This document shows positions 25,294 to 33,181 of a stretch of DNA of 64,000 nt, one piece after another. Numbering within the stretch: position 1 is the stretch's first letter; the number at the start of each line of letters is the position of its first letter. Made by a program: the position numbers and the translations under genes. This DNA is from an uncultured Parabacteroides sp. (GTDB lineage: Bacteria > Bacteroidota > Bacteroidia > Bacteroidales > Tannerellaceae). Where the stretch lies: positions 1 to 64,000 of the forward strand of contig NZ_CABUOD010000020.1 of the NCBI RefSeq assembly GCF_902493135.1, given 5' to 3'. The notes under the pieces were generated by a model. It was not told the origin of the DNA and searched no databases. It saw nothing but the letters and a program-made list of their open reading frames with translations.

Positions 25294-28200
25294 ATGAGTT
25301 TATATGCAACAGCAGTAAAAAAGCCGGTTACGACAGCCCTTGTCTTTGTGGCGATCGTGATCTTCGGTCTTTTTTCATTAACAAGATTATCTGTGGACTT
25401 GCTGCCGGAGATCGAGACAAACACGATCATGGTTATGACCTCCTATGCCGGCGCCAGCGCTGCGGATATCGAAATGAACGTCTCCAAACCATTGGAGAAC
25501 GTGCTGAACAGTGTCAGCGACCTAAAGCACATCACGTCACAATCGCGTGAAAACATCTCGATCATCACACTCGAATTCGACTATGGCACGGATATCGACG
25601 TGGCGACCAATGACGTGCGCGACAAACTGGACGTTGCCGAGCCGATGCTGCCGGATGATGTGGACAATCCCATTATCTTCAAATTCGGAACGAACGATAT
25701 TCCGATCATCATCCTGTCGGTTACGGCGGAAGAGAGCACGAACGCCTTGTACAAGATTTTGGACGATAAGGTATCGAACCCGCTTGCACGTATCAGCGGT
25801 GTGGGAGCGGTTTCTATTTCCGGCACGCCGACACGCGAAATACAGGTCTATTGCGATCCGTACAAACTGGAAGCATACGGCGTTTCGATCGAAGGAATAT
25901 CCGCTATCATCGCACAGGAGAACCGGAACACTCCGGGCGGCAGCGTGGATATCGGTTCCAATGCCTATGCGCTCCGCGTACAAGGTGAATTTACGGATGC
26001 GCACCAGATGGACAATCTTGTGATCGGTCATAAGGACAATAAGACTATCTACCTGCGTGATGTCGCCCGTATCGAAGACAGCATCGAGGAACGCGCCCAG
26101 GAGACTTACAATAACGGCAAGAAAGGCGGGATGATCGTTATCCAGAAGCAATCGGGAGCCAACTCGGTGAATATCGCCAAGAAAGTTCACCAGAAACTGC
26201 CGGAAATCCAGGAAAGCCTTCCTTCGGATGTCAAGTTAGGAGTAATCCTGGATACCTCCACCAATATTCTGAATACGATCGACAGCCTGAAAGAGACCAT
26301 CTTCATCACCTTCATTATCGTTATGCTGGTAGTGTTCGTGTTCCTCGGACGATGGAGAGCGACGTTTATCATTATCCTGACCATTCCGATCTCGTTGATA
26401 GCCTCGTTCGCTTACTTGCTTGCATCCGGTAACACACTGAATATTATCTCGCTGAGTTCACTCTCCATTGCTATCGGTATGGTTGTGGATGATGCGATCG
26501 TGGTGTTGGAAAACATTACGACCCATATCGAAAGAGGCAGTGCGCCGAAACAGGCAGCCGTGCATGCGACAAACGAAGTGGCTATTTCCGTAATCGCCTC
26601 GACCCTGACCATGCTGGCCGTGTTCCTGCCTCTGACAATGGTAACGGGTATGGCAGGCATTCTGTTCAAACAGTTGGGGTGGATCGTCAGTATCATCATG
26701 ATCGTTTCGACGGTCGGGGCTTTGACACTGACTCCGATGTTGAGTTCGCAACTACTCAAGCAGAATCCTAAAAAAGGCCGCTTGTACACCTTGTTCTTCA
26801 CACCGATCGAAAAGGCATTGGATGCGCTGGACCGTGGCTATTCCCGTTTCCTCTACTGGGCGGTACGTCACCGGAAAACGGTCATATTCGGAGCTACTCT
26901 GATCTTTGCGGGAAGTATGTTATTGGTTCCGACCATCAAGACAGAATTCTTCCCGACCCAGGATAATGCGCAGATCAGCGTCCACATCGAATTGCCGGTC
27001 GGAACCCGCCAGGATATCACCCGTAAACTGGCATTGGAAATCGACGAACTTTTCCGGCAGAAATATCCGGAAATAAAGACCAGCAACTTCACCGAAGGAC
27101 AGGCCGACTCTGATAATACTTGGGCTCAATTGAGTAATAACGGGACACATATTATCGACTATTACATCAATATGCTGAGCGTCGGCGATCGTGAACGCGG
27201 CATGGTTGAAATCTGCGAAGAGATGCGTAAGGACCTGGCTAAATATCCGGAGATCAAGACCTTCAAGGTTATCGAAGGCGGGCAGGAAGAAGGCATGGGC
27301 GGACAGAATGCGGTCGACATCGAGATCTATGGCTTCGACTTCGGCCGGACCGATGCCGTAGCCGCCGAACTGGCCGAAAGGATGCGTAAGGTGAAAGGTT
27401 GTTCACAGGTCAACATCAGCCGCGAGGACTACATACCCGAATACCAGGTTGATTTCGACCGGGAAAAGCTGGCGATCAACGGATTGAATATCACAACGGC
27501 TGCTATGGCTTTGCGCAACCGCATCAACGGCTCTACCGCTTCCAAATATCGTGAAGACGGTGACGAGTATGATATAAAAGTACGCTACGCTCCCGAATTC
27601 CGCCAGTCGGTTGAAGATATCGAAAATATCCTGGTCTATAACAGTGCCGGTCAAGGCATCCGTATCCGCGACCTGGGTAAAGTAGTAGAACGGATGACAC
27701 CTCCGACCATTGAACGTAAAGACCGCGAACGTGTCATTACCGTATCGGCGGTAGTCGGAAAAGGAGCCGCCATGAGCGATATCGTAACAGCCGCCCGGAA
27801 CCAGCTGAAGGAAATGGATATACCTTCGGATGTCAGCTGGCAGTTAGGAGGAACGTACGAAGACCAGATGGACACCTTCTTCGACCTGACAATCCTGATG
27901 ATCCTGATCATCATTTTGGTATTTATCGTAATGGCCGCTCAGTTCGAATCGCTGACAGACCCGTTCGTAATCATGTTCTCCATCCCCTTCGCCTTCACCG
28001 GTATAATCCTGGGGCTGGCAGTGACGCAGACTCCATTGGGCGTCATGGCGCTGATCGGTCTGATTATGTTGATGGGTATCGTTGTCAAAAACGGTATCGT
28101 GCTGATCGACTACACGATCCTCTGCCGGGAAAGAGGAATGGGAATCCTGACCGCAGTAGTGACTGCCGGAAAATCCCGTCTCCGCCCGGTATTGATGACC

Positions 28201-28422
28201 ACCCTGACCACCGTATTGGGTATGATCCCGATGGCAGTCGGAACAGGCGAAGGCTCTGAAATGTGGCGTTCGATGGGTATGACGGTAGCATGGGGACTTT
28301 CGGTATCAACGTTGATCACCCTGGTAATCGTACCGGTCGTTTACAGTGTGTTTGCCGGAAACGGAGTCCGGCGCAGACGCCGTAAGATGGCAAGAAATAG
28401 CATATCTTCTAAAAAAGAATAA
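25294..28422 (+). CDS. RND-family multidrug-type efflux permease
   Basis: A 1042-residue inner-membrane pump of the hydrophobe/amphiphile exporting RND group, driven by protons. Twelve membrane helices and two large periplasmic loops are apparent. The proton relay aspartates are in SIAIGMVVDDAIVVLENI (about residue 400), as in AcrB-type pumps and unlike the heavy-metal group. Its C-terminus is rich in Arg and Lys. It starts 12 bases after the adaptor gene. AcrB-like pumps export bile salts in enteric bacteria, which suits the steroid/bile-acid enzymes downstream (inference). Confidence 0.94.
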   Translation: MSLYATAVKKPVTTALVFVAIVIFGLFSLTRLSVDLLPEIETNTIMVMTSYAGASAADIEMNVSKPLENVLNSVSDLKHITSQSRENISIITLEFDYGTDIDVATNDVRDKLDVAEPMLPDDVDNPIIFKFGTNDIPIIILSVTAEESTNALYKILDDKVSNPLARISGVGAVSISGTPTREIQVYCDPYKLEAYGVSIEGISAIIAQENRNTPGGSVDIGSNAYALRVQGEFTDAHQMDNLVIGHKDNKTIYLRDVARIEDSIEERAQETYNNGKKGGMIVIQKQSGANSVNIAKKVHQKLPEIQESLPSDVKLGVILDTSTNILNTIDSLKETIFITFIIVMLVVFVFLGRWRATFIIILTIPISLIASFAYLLASGNTLNIISLSSLSIAIGMVVDDAIVVLENITTHIERGSAPKQAAVHATNEVAISVIASTLTMLAVFLPLTMVTGMAGILFKQLGWIVSIIMIVSTVGALTLTPMLSSQLLKQNPKKGRLYTLFFTPIEKALDALDRGYSRFLYWAVRHRKTVIFGATLIFAGSMLLVPTIKTEFFPTQDNAQISVHIELPVGTRQDITRKLALEIDELFRQKYPEIKTSNFTEGQADSDNTWAQLSNNGTHIIDYYINMLSVGDRERGMVEICEEMRKDLAKYPEIKTFKVIEGGQEEGMGGQNAVDIEIYGFDFGRTDAVAAELAERMRKVKGCSQVNISREDYIPEYQVDFDREKLAINGLNITTAAMALRNRINGSTASKYREDGDEYDIKVRYAPEFRQSVEDIENILVYNSAGQGIRIRDLGKVVERMTPPTIERKDRERVITVSAVVGKGAAMSDIVTAARNQLKEMDIPSDVSWQLGGTYEDQMDTFFDLTILMILIIILVFIVMAAQFESLTDPFVIMFSIPFAFTGIILGLAVTQTPLGVMALIGLIMLMGIVVKNGIVLIDYTILCRERGMGILTAVVTAGKSRLRPVLMTTLTTVLGMIPMAVGTGEGSEMWRSMGMTVAWGLSVSTLITLVIVPVVYSVFAGNGVRRRRRKMARNSISSKKE

Positions 28423-28445
28423 ATAATAATTAGGAATAAGTTAAT

Positions 28446-28739
28446 ATGAAAGCTATATTTGTATCATTTAATCAAGCATATTACGAAATGATCCTGAATG
28501 CGATGGACCGGAACAACATCCGGGGCTTCACATACTGGGATGAAGTACAGGGACGTGGAAGCAAGACCGGCGAGCCGCATTATGGGAGTCACGCCTGGCC
28601 GACACTGAACTCGGCAATCCTGGCAATGGTCGATGACGATAAAGTCGACCATTTCCTGGAGATACTTCATCAGATGGATCAGAAGACGGAAGCGCAAGGA
28701 TTACGCGCTTTTGTCTGGAACATCGAAAAAACAATTTAA
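28446..28739 (+). CDS. PG0541-family transporter-associated protein
   Basis: A 97-residue small protein of the PG0541 family, which is found directly after RND pumps in Bacteroidetes. It has a ferredoxin-like/PII-like alpha-beta pattern with hydrophobic strands (KAIFVSFN, GFTYWDEVQG, NSAILAMVD, GLRAFVWNI). The histidine-bearing loop TGEPHYGSHAWPTLNS could be functional. The exact role is unknown; position suggests a pump regulator or sensor. It lies 23 bases after the pump gene and 7 bases before the response regulator. Confidence 0.85.
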   Translation: MKAIFVSFNQAYYEMILNAMDRNNIRGFTYWDEVQGRGSKTGEPHYGSHAWPTLNSAILAMVDDDKVDHFLEILHQMDQKTEAQGLRAFVWNIEKTI

Positions 28740-28746
28740 TAACATA

Positions 28747-29448
28747 ATGAACGATCTTTTTAACATTCTCATTTTCAGCAAAGACTATAATCATGGAGCG
28801 ATCATCCAGGACTATATAAAAGCTATCGGATACAGTTCACAAGTATTCGACAAGGAAGAGGAGGCATATAAAAGTTTCCTTTCCAACAATTTCACATTCT
28901 GTATTATCGACCACGATATGGACGCGAAAGAAACACGGACATTGGCAGCCATGATCAAAAGTTCAGAGAACATCATTCCTGTCATTTTCCTATGTGAACA
29001 TCCGACGAGAGAAGAGATAGCATTGCTGTTTTCATTCCATGCGGACGATGTGATACGCATACCTCTTGACACTGACATCTTACAGGCCCGGATCAAGGCG
29101 ATACAAAGCCGTTACCAGCCTCTAAACAAGAAAGAGGTCAGGACCTATTTTTTCGGGAAATTCAAATTCGACGTGCACAAACAGCTCTTGTCCATAGAAG
29201 ACAAAACGACCAAGCTGACGACCAAAGAAGCCGATTTGCTTACGTTGTTGTGCCAACATGCAAACGAAATTGTAGACAGGATGTACACCCTGAAAGTCAT
29301 ATGGAGAAGCGATAACTACTTCAGTGCCCGAAGCATGGATGTTTATATCACCAAATTGCGCAAATTATTGCGAGATGATCCTACCATCAGAATCATAAAC
29401 ATTCACGGGAAAGGTTATAAATTATCAACACGCGAAGATGACAATTGA
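28747..29448 (+). CDS. OmpR-like response regulator with a degenerate receiver
   Basis: A 233-residue DNA-binding regulator. The receiver covers about 1-120 and a winged helix about 133-228 (LTTKEADLLTLLCQHANEIV, SMDVYITKLRKLLRDD, INIHGKGYKL). The phosphoacceptor is kept as Asp55 (CIIDHDMD), but the N-terminal acidic pair reads SKD, the switch Thr is Cys83 and the conserved KP reads IP (residues 105-106). It may therefore act without phosphorylation. No kinase gene is near. I chose the ATG at 28747, 7 bases after the previous stop, because the longer frame would run through that gene. Its last 11 bases overlap the steroid reductase gene. Confidence 0.85.
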   Translation: MNDLFNILIFSKDYNHGAIIQDYIKAIGYSSQVFDKEEEAYKSFLSNNFTFCIIDHDMDAKETRTLAAMIKSSENIIPVIFLCEHPTREEIALLFSFHADDVIRIPLDTDILQARIKAIQSRYQPLNKKEVRTYFFGKFKFDVHKQLLSIEDKTTKLTTKEADLLTLLCQHANEIVDRMYTLKVIWRSDNYFSARSMDVYITKLRKLLRDDPTIRIINIHGKGYKLSTREDDN

Positions 29449-30199
29449 ACATTTCACCTTATTTCTAATCGTAATGGCAGCGATCGCCGCCATTGTCTTC
29501 ATAGCCCTTTACTTCGTTGAAGCCGGTTATGGTATGTTGTTCGATAAAAAATGGGGATTTCCGATACCGAACAAGATCGCTTGGGTTTGTATGGAAGCGC
29601 CGGTTTTTATCGTCATGTTTTTGTTATGGAACGGATCGGAACGACAGTTCGAGACAGTACCGCTCCTGATATTCCTGTTCTTCGAACTGCATTATTTCCA
29701 ACGGTCTTTTATTTTTCCTTTGCTGATAAAAGGCAAAAGTAAAATGCCGGCAGGCATCATGCTTATGGGAATCACCTTCAATCTCCTGAACGGTTATATG
29801 CAGGGAGAATGGATTTTCCACCTGGCGCCGCAGGATATGTACACGGAAAGCTGGTTGTACAGCCCTCAATTTATCATCGGGACGATCTTGTTTTTCTCCG
29901 GTATGGCAATCAATATCCAGTCGGACCATATTGTACGCCATCTGAGAAAGCCTGGCGACACGAACCATTATCTGCCTCAAAAAGGCCTGTTCAAATATGT
30001 GACATCGGCCAACTACTTCGGGGAGATCGTGGAATGGTGCGGGTTTGCAATCCTGACCTGGAGTGCAAGCGGGGCTGTTTTCGCGTGGTGGACATTTGCA
30101 AACCTCGTACCTCGCGCAAACACCATCTACCATAAATACAAAGCGATGTTTGGCAACGAGCTGGGAAACCGGAAACGGGTGATCCCTTTTATATATTGA
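29438..30199 (+). CDS. steroid 5-alpha-reductase family enzyme (probable 3-oxo-delta4 bile acid/steroid reductase)
   Basis: A 253-residue membrane enzyme that matches vertebrate steroid 5-alpha-reductases (SRD5A) along its length. Six or seven helices are apparent. Residues expected to be catalytic or substrate-binding are kept: Glu53 in AWVCMEAPVF (SRD5A2 Glu57) and Tyr86 in LHYFQRSF (SRD5A2 Tyr91). The NADPH-binding C-terminal half has NIQSDHIVRHLRKPGD (159-174) and YVTSANYFGEIVEWCGFA (187-204). It should reduce the delta4 double bond of 3-oxo steroids or bile acids to the 5-alpha product. It overlaps the response regulator by 11 bases and is followed by an OYE reductase and an SDR, the triad reported for isoallolithocholate formation in gut Bacteroidetes. 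Confidence 0.92.
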   Translation: MTIEHFTLFLIVMAAIAAIVFIALYFVEAGYGMLFDKKWGFPIPNKIAWVCMEAPVFIVMFLLWNGSERQFETVPLLIFLFFELHYFQRSFIFPLLIKGKSKMPAGIMLMGITFNLLNGYMQGEWIFHLAPQDMYTESWLYSPQFIIGTILFFSGMAINIQSDHIVRHLRKPGDTNHYLPQKGLFKYVTSANYFGEIVEWCGFAILTWSASGAVFAWWTFANLVPRANTIYHKYKAMFGNELGNRKRVIPFIY

Positions 30200-30218
30200 A
30201 TGACTAACTCATATAGAT

Positions 30219-31445
30219 ATGGAAAAAGAATCTGTACTGTTCACTCCCGGTAAAATCGGGCCGTTGACCCTGAGAAACCGGACGATACGGGCGGCTGCAT
30301 TTGAAAGCATGTGCCCCGGAAACGCCCCTTCCGACATGTTGTACGACTACCATAAATCGGTGGCCGCCGGCGGGATCGGCATGACAACTCTGGCCTATGC
30401 GGCTGTTACGCAAAGCGGACTTTCCTTCGAACGTCAGCTCTGGATGCGCCCGGAGATCATCCCCGGAATAAAACGCATCACCGACGCCATCCACAAAGAA
30501 GGGGCGGCCGCCTCCGTACAACTCGGACATTGCGGAAACATGTCCCATAAAAACATCTGCGGATGCAGGCCCATCTCCGCATCCGGCGGTTTCAATATCT
30601 ATTCCCCCACCCTTGTCAGGGGAATGAGACCTTCCGAAATCACGGCTATGGCAAAAGCATTCGGGCAAGCGGTTCATCTGGCTCGCGAAGCCGGAATGGA
30701 TGCAGTGGAAATACATGCCGGCCACGGTTATCTGATCAGCCAGTTCCTTTCTCCCTATACCAACCACAGGAAAGACGAATATGGCGGCAGCTTGCAAAAC
30801 CGGATGCGCTTTATGAAAATGTGCATGGACGAAGTGATGAAAGCAGCCGGACAGGATATGGCAGTGCTGGTAAAGATGAATATGCGCGACGGCTTCAAAG
30901 GAGGAATGGAGCTGGATGAGACGCTCGAAGTGGCCCGTACCCTGCAGGACGAATGCGGAGCACATGCCTTGATACTTAGCGGTGGCTTCGTCAGCCGCGC
31001 CCCGATGTACGTGATGCGGGGTTCCATGCCGATTCATACGATGACGCATTATATGCCTTTCGGCTGGTTACCGCTCGGAGTCAAAATGGCCGGACGGTTC
31101 ATGATCCCGTCCGAACCGTTCAAAGAGGCTTACTTCCTGGAAGATGCCCTGAAGTTCAGGGCGGCGTTGAAAATGCCGCTTGTCTATGTCGGCGGTCTGA
31201 TTTCACGCGAGAAGATAGACGAGGTCTTGAACGACGGTTTCGAATTCGTGAGCATGGCACGCGCCTTGCTGAACGACCCGTCATTCGTAAACAAGATGAA
31301 GGAAGACGATCATGCCCGTTGCGACTGCGGACATAGCAACTATTGCATCGCCCGCATGTATTCCATCGAAATGGCATGCCACAAACATATTCAGGACTTG
31401 CCCAAAAGCATTGTCAAAGAAATAGAGAAATTAGAATATAAGTAA
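30219..31445 (+). CDS. old-yellow-enzyme family oxidoreductase (probable 5-beta-reductase of 3-oxo-delta4 bile acids)
   Basis: A 408-residue FMN-binding TIM-barrel enzyme of the NADH:flavin oxidoreductase group. The signature EIHAGHGYLISQFLSP (164-179) with His166 and His169, followed by NHRKDEYGGSLQNR, is clear. Unlike BaiCD/BaiH it lacks the C-terminal FAD/NAD domain and stops after about 400 residues, but it keeps four cysteines at the end (Cys368, 370, 376, 387) that recall the [4Fe-4S] site of the longer enzymes. The gene lies 19 bases after the 5-alpha-reductase and overlaps the SDR gene by one base. By context it should handle the same delta4 substrate with 5-beta outcome, or supply delta4 intermediates. 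Confidence 0.88.
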   Translation: MEKESVLFTPGKIGPLTLRNRTIRAAAFESMCPGNAPSDMLYDYHKSVAAGGIGMTTLAYAAVTQSGLSFERQLWMRPEIIPGIKRITDAIHKEGAAASVQLGHCGNMSHKNICGCRPISASGGFNIYSPTLVRGMRPSEITAMAKAFGQAVHLAREAGMDAVEIHAGHGYLISQFLSPYTNHRKDEYGGSLQNRMRFMKMCMDEVMKAAGQDMAVLVKMNMRDGFKGGMELDETLEVARTLQDECGAHALILSGGFVSRAPMYVMRGSMPIHTMTHYMPFGWLPLGVKMAGRFMIPSEPFKEAYFLEDALKFRAALKMPLVYVGGLISREKIDEVLNDGFEFVSMARALLNDPSFVNKMKEDDHARCDCGHSNYCIARMYSIEMACHKHIQDLPKSIVKEIEKLEYK

Positions 31446-32296
31446 TGGAAAAAGGATTAGCCATCATAACCGGTGCCGACGGAGGCATGGGACAAGTAAT
31501 CACGGCAGCCCTCGCAAAAGAGGGCTATCCGGTGATTATGGCTTGCCTCGATCCGGAAAAAGCCGCCCCCATATGCGCCCGGATCCGGCAAGAGACCGGA
31601 AACACGCAGATTGAAGTCCGGAAAATCAATCTCGCCTCCCTCTCATCCGTCAACAATTTCACCGGCCAATTACTAAAAGAAGGACGTCCCGTCAGCCGCC
31701 TGATGAACAATGCCGGCATCCTGACGACTCCGGTACGCAAAACCGAAGACGGGTTGGAGACAATCGTAAGCGTCAATTATGTGGCTCCCTACATGCTCAC
31801 CCGCCAGTTATTGCCCTTGATGCAACCGGGATGCCGCATTGTAAACACAGTGTCCTGCACGTATGCTATCGGCCGGATCCAACCGGACTTCTTTGAAAAA
31901 GGGAAGAACGGACGCTTTTTCCGCATCCCGGTCTATAGCAATACCAAACTGGCGCTGTTATTGTTCACCCAAGAGTTTGCCGAACGGCTGCAAGACAAGG
32001 ACATCACCATAAATGCCTCGGACCCGGGAATCGTCAGTACGAACATGATCACGATGCAAGCTTGGTTCGACCCGCTAACCGACATCCTGTTCCGCCCCTT
32101 TATCAAAACACCGGCCCAAGGCGCGGCGACTGCCATCCACCTGGCTCTTTCGGATGAGGCAAAAGATAGAAACGGTTGTTGCTATGCCAATTGCAAAAAG
32201 AGGAATGTGTCGGAACGCATCCGACATCATGCACAGCAAAAACAACTTTGGGACGATACGGAAACCTTGCTCCGACAAAAAGGAATCCGGTTCTGA
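31445..32296 (+). CDS. short-chain dehydrogenase (probable 3-beta-hydroxysteroid dehydrogenase)
   Basis: A 283-residue SDR of the retinol-dehydrogenase-like kind. Cofactor motif TGADGGMG is at 9-16, NNAG at 88-91, and the catalytic Ser137, Tyr164 and Lys168 (YSNTK) are present. The length exceeds a minimal SDR by a C-terminal tail (about 240-283). Its ATG shares one base with the stop of the OYE gene (TAATG), which points to translational coupling. As third member of the triad it should reduce the 3-oxo group of 5-alpha products to the 3-beta alcohol, giving iso-allo bile acids (inference from the known cluster). An array of 22-base repeats follows its stop. Confidence 0.87.
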   Translation: MEKGLAIITGADGGMGQVITAALAKEGYPVIMACLDPEKAAPICARIRQETGNTQIEVRKINLASLSSVNNFTGQLLKEGRPVSRLMNNAGILTTPVRKTEDGLETIVSVNYVAPYMLTRQLLPLMQPGCRIVNTVSCTYAIGRIQPDFFEKGKNGRFFRIPVYSNTKLALLLFTQEFAERLQDKDITINASDPGIVSTNMITMQAWFDPLTDILFRPFIKTPAQGAATAIHLALSDEAKDRNGCCYANCKKRNVSERIRHHAQQKQLWDDTETLLRQKGIRF

Positions 32297-32313
32297 ACCG
32301 GCATGCACTTTTA

Positions 32314-32375
32314 GTTCCATGCCGATGAAACATCTGTTCCATGCCGAGAGAATTATAGTTTCATGCCTATGGAAC
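32314..32375. repeat. 22-base dyad array, three units
   Basis: Units start at 32314, 32336 and 32358, an exact 22-base period. Unit 1 has GTTCCAT, loop GCCG, ATGAAAC; unit 2 has GTTCCAT, GCCG and a decayed right arm; unit 3 has GTTTCAT, GCCT, ATGGAAC. Four-base spacers separate the units. The array starts 17 bases after the stop of the SDR gene and ends before the rplY promoter. The same arms recur in the array at 42519-42645. Confidence 0.85.
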
Positions 32376-32397
32376 TAAAAATTCATGCAGACAAGAT

Positions 32398-32428
32398 TTT
32401 GCAGATATAAATATAAATCGTACCTTTG
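32398..32428 (+). promoter_or_regulatory. promoter and leader of rplY-pth-hsp15
   Basis: TTTG at 32398-32401, 19 bases, TACCTTTG at 32421-32428: a near-ideal promoter. The transcript would have a leader of about 75 bases holding AAATTAG (32460-32466) against CTAATTT (32480-32486), a 7-base stem 25 bases before the rplY start that could serve feedback control by L25 (inference). Confidence 0.7.
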
Positions 32429-32511
32429 CACCGCTTTTAACCCCCGTACGTGTGATGGGAAATTAGAAAGCATAAATATCTAATTTTGAGTAACACAAAA
32501 ATTAAAACAAA

Positions 32512-33096
32512 ATGAAGACATTTCAATTAGAAGGAAAGTCAAGAGAAGTAGCCGCTACTTCTGCAGACCAGAAGAGAGCATTGAAGGCTATGCGTAAAAA
32601 CAACGAAATTCCTGCTGTACTGTACGGCGGTGAAAAAGTATCTCATTTCACTATCACGAAAGACAGTGTCCGTAACTTGGTTTACAGCCCTGAAATCTTT
32701 GTCGTAGAACTGGCTATCGACGGCAAGAAGACAATGGCTATCGTTAAAGATATCCAGTTCCAGCCTGTAACCGACGCTATCTTGCACATGGACTTCCTGG
32801 AAGTATCAGAAAACAAACCGGTAGTAATGGAAGTTCCGGTTGTTCTGGAAGGTCATGCTGAAGGTGTCAAAGCCGGTGGTAAACTGAACTTACAGATGAG
32901 AAAGCTGAAAGTAAAAGCCCTTTACACAGCAATTCCTGAGAAATTACATATCAATGTCGACCACCTGGGATTAGGCAAGACTATGCAGGTTGGCGCATTG
33001 CACTTCGAAGGCCTTGAACTGATGAACGCTAAGAACGCTGTCGTTTGCGCCGTTCAGTTGACTCGTGCCGCTCGTGGTGCTCAGGCTAAGGCATAA
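32512..33096 (+). CDS. rplY: 50S ribosomal protein L25/general stress protein Ctc
   Basis: A 194-residue bL25 of the long Ctc type that binds 5S rRNA. The N-terminal 5S-binding domain covers about 1-95 (RALKAMRKNNEIPAVLYGG, ILHMDFLEV), and the C-terminal TL5-like domain about 96-190 (VPVVLEGHAEGVKAGGKLNL, KLHINVDHLGLGKTMQVGAL). Length and both domains are normal. It has a strong promoter and heads a translation-related run with pth and the Hsp15 gene, the conserved order of rplY and pth in many bacteria. Confidence 0.96.
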   Translation: MKTFQLEGKSREVAATSADQKRALKAMRKNNEIPAVLYGGEKVSHFTITKDSVRNLVYSPEIFVVELAIDGKKTMAIVKDIQFQPVTDAILHMDFLEVSENKPVVMEVPVVLEGHAEGVKAGGKLNLQMRKLKVKALYTAIPEKLHINVDHLGLGKTMQVGALHFEGLELMNAKNAVVCAVQLTRAARGAQAKA

Positions 33097-33121
33097 TAAG
33101 ATTATTATTCCTAAATAATGT

Positions 33122-33155
33122 AAGGGGAGGATATTCAGCAGAGTATTCTTCCCTT
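33122..33155 (+). terminator. hairpin between rplY and pth
   Basis: A 14-base stem with several G-U pairs (33122-33135 against 33142-33155) and loop CAGCAG. No T-run follows, so it may attenuate or stabilise the rplY message and need not end it. Confidence 0.4.
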
Positions 33156-33181
33156 TGTCATATACTAAAAACTACATAACA

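Noticed and set aside
28633..28746. Extended N-terminus of the response regulator
   Set aside because: It would overlap most of the last third of the PG0541-type gene in another frame, and the receiver fold begins right after the ATG at 28747.
33155..33181. Upstream start of pth
   Set aside because: Nine extra residues precede the first strand of the enzyme and are not expected in the family; the ATG at 33182 has a good context.
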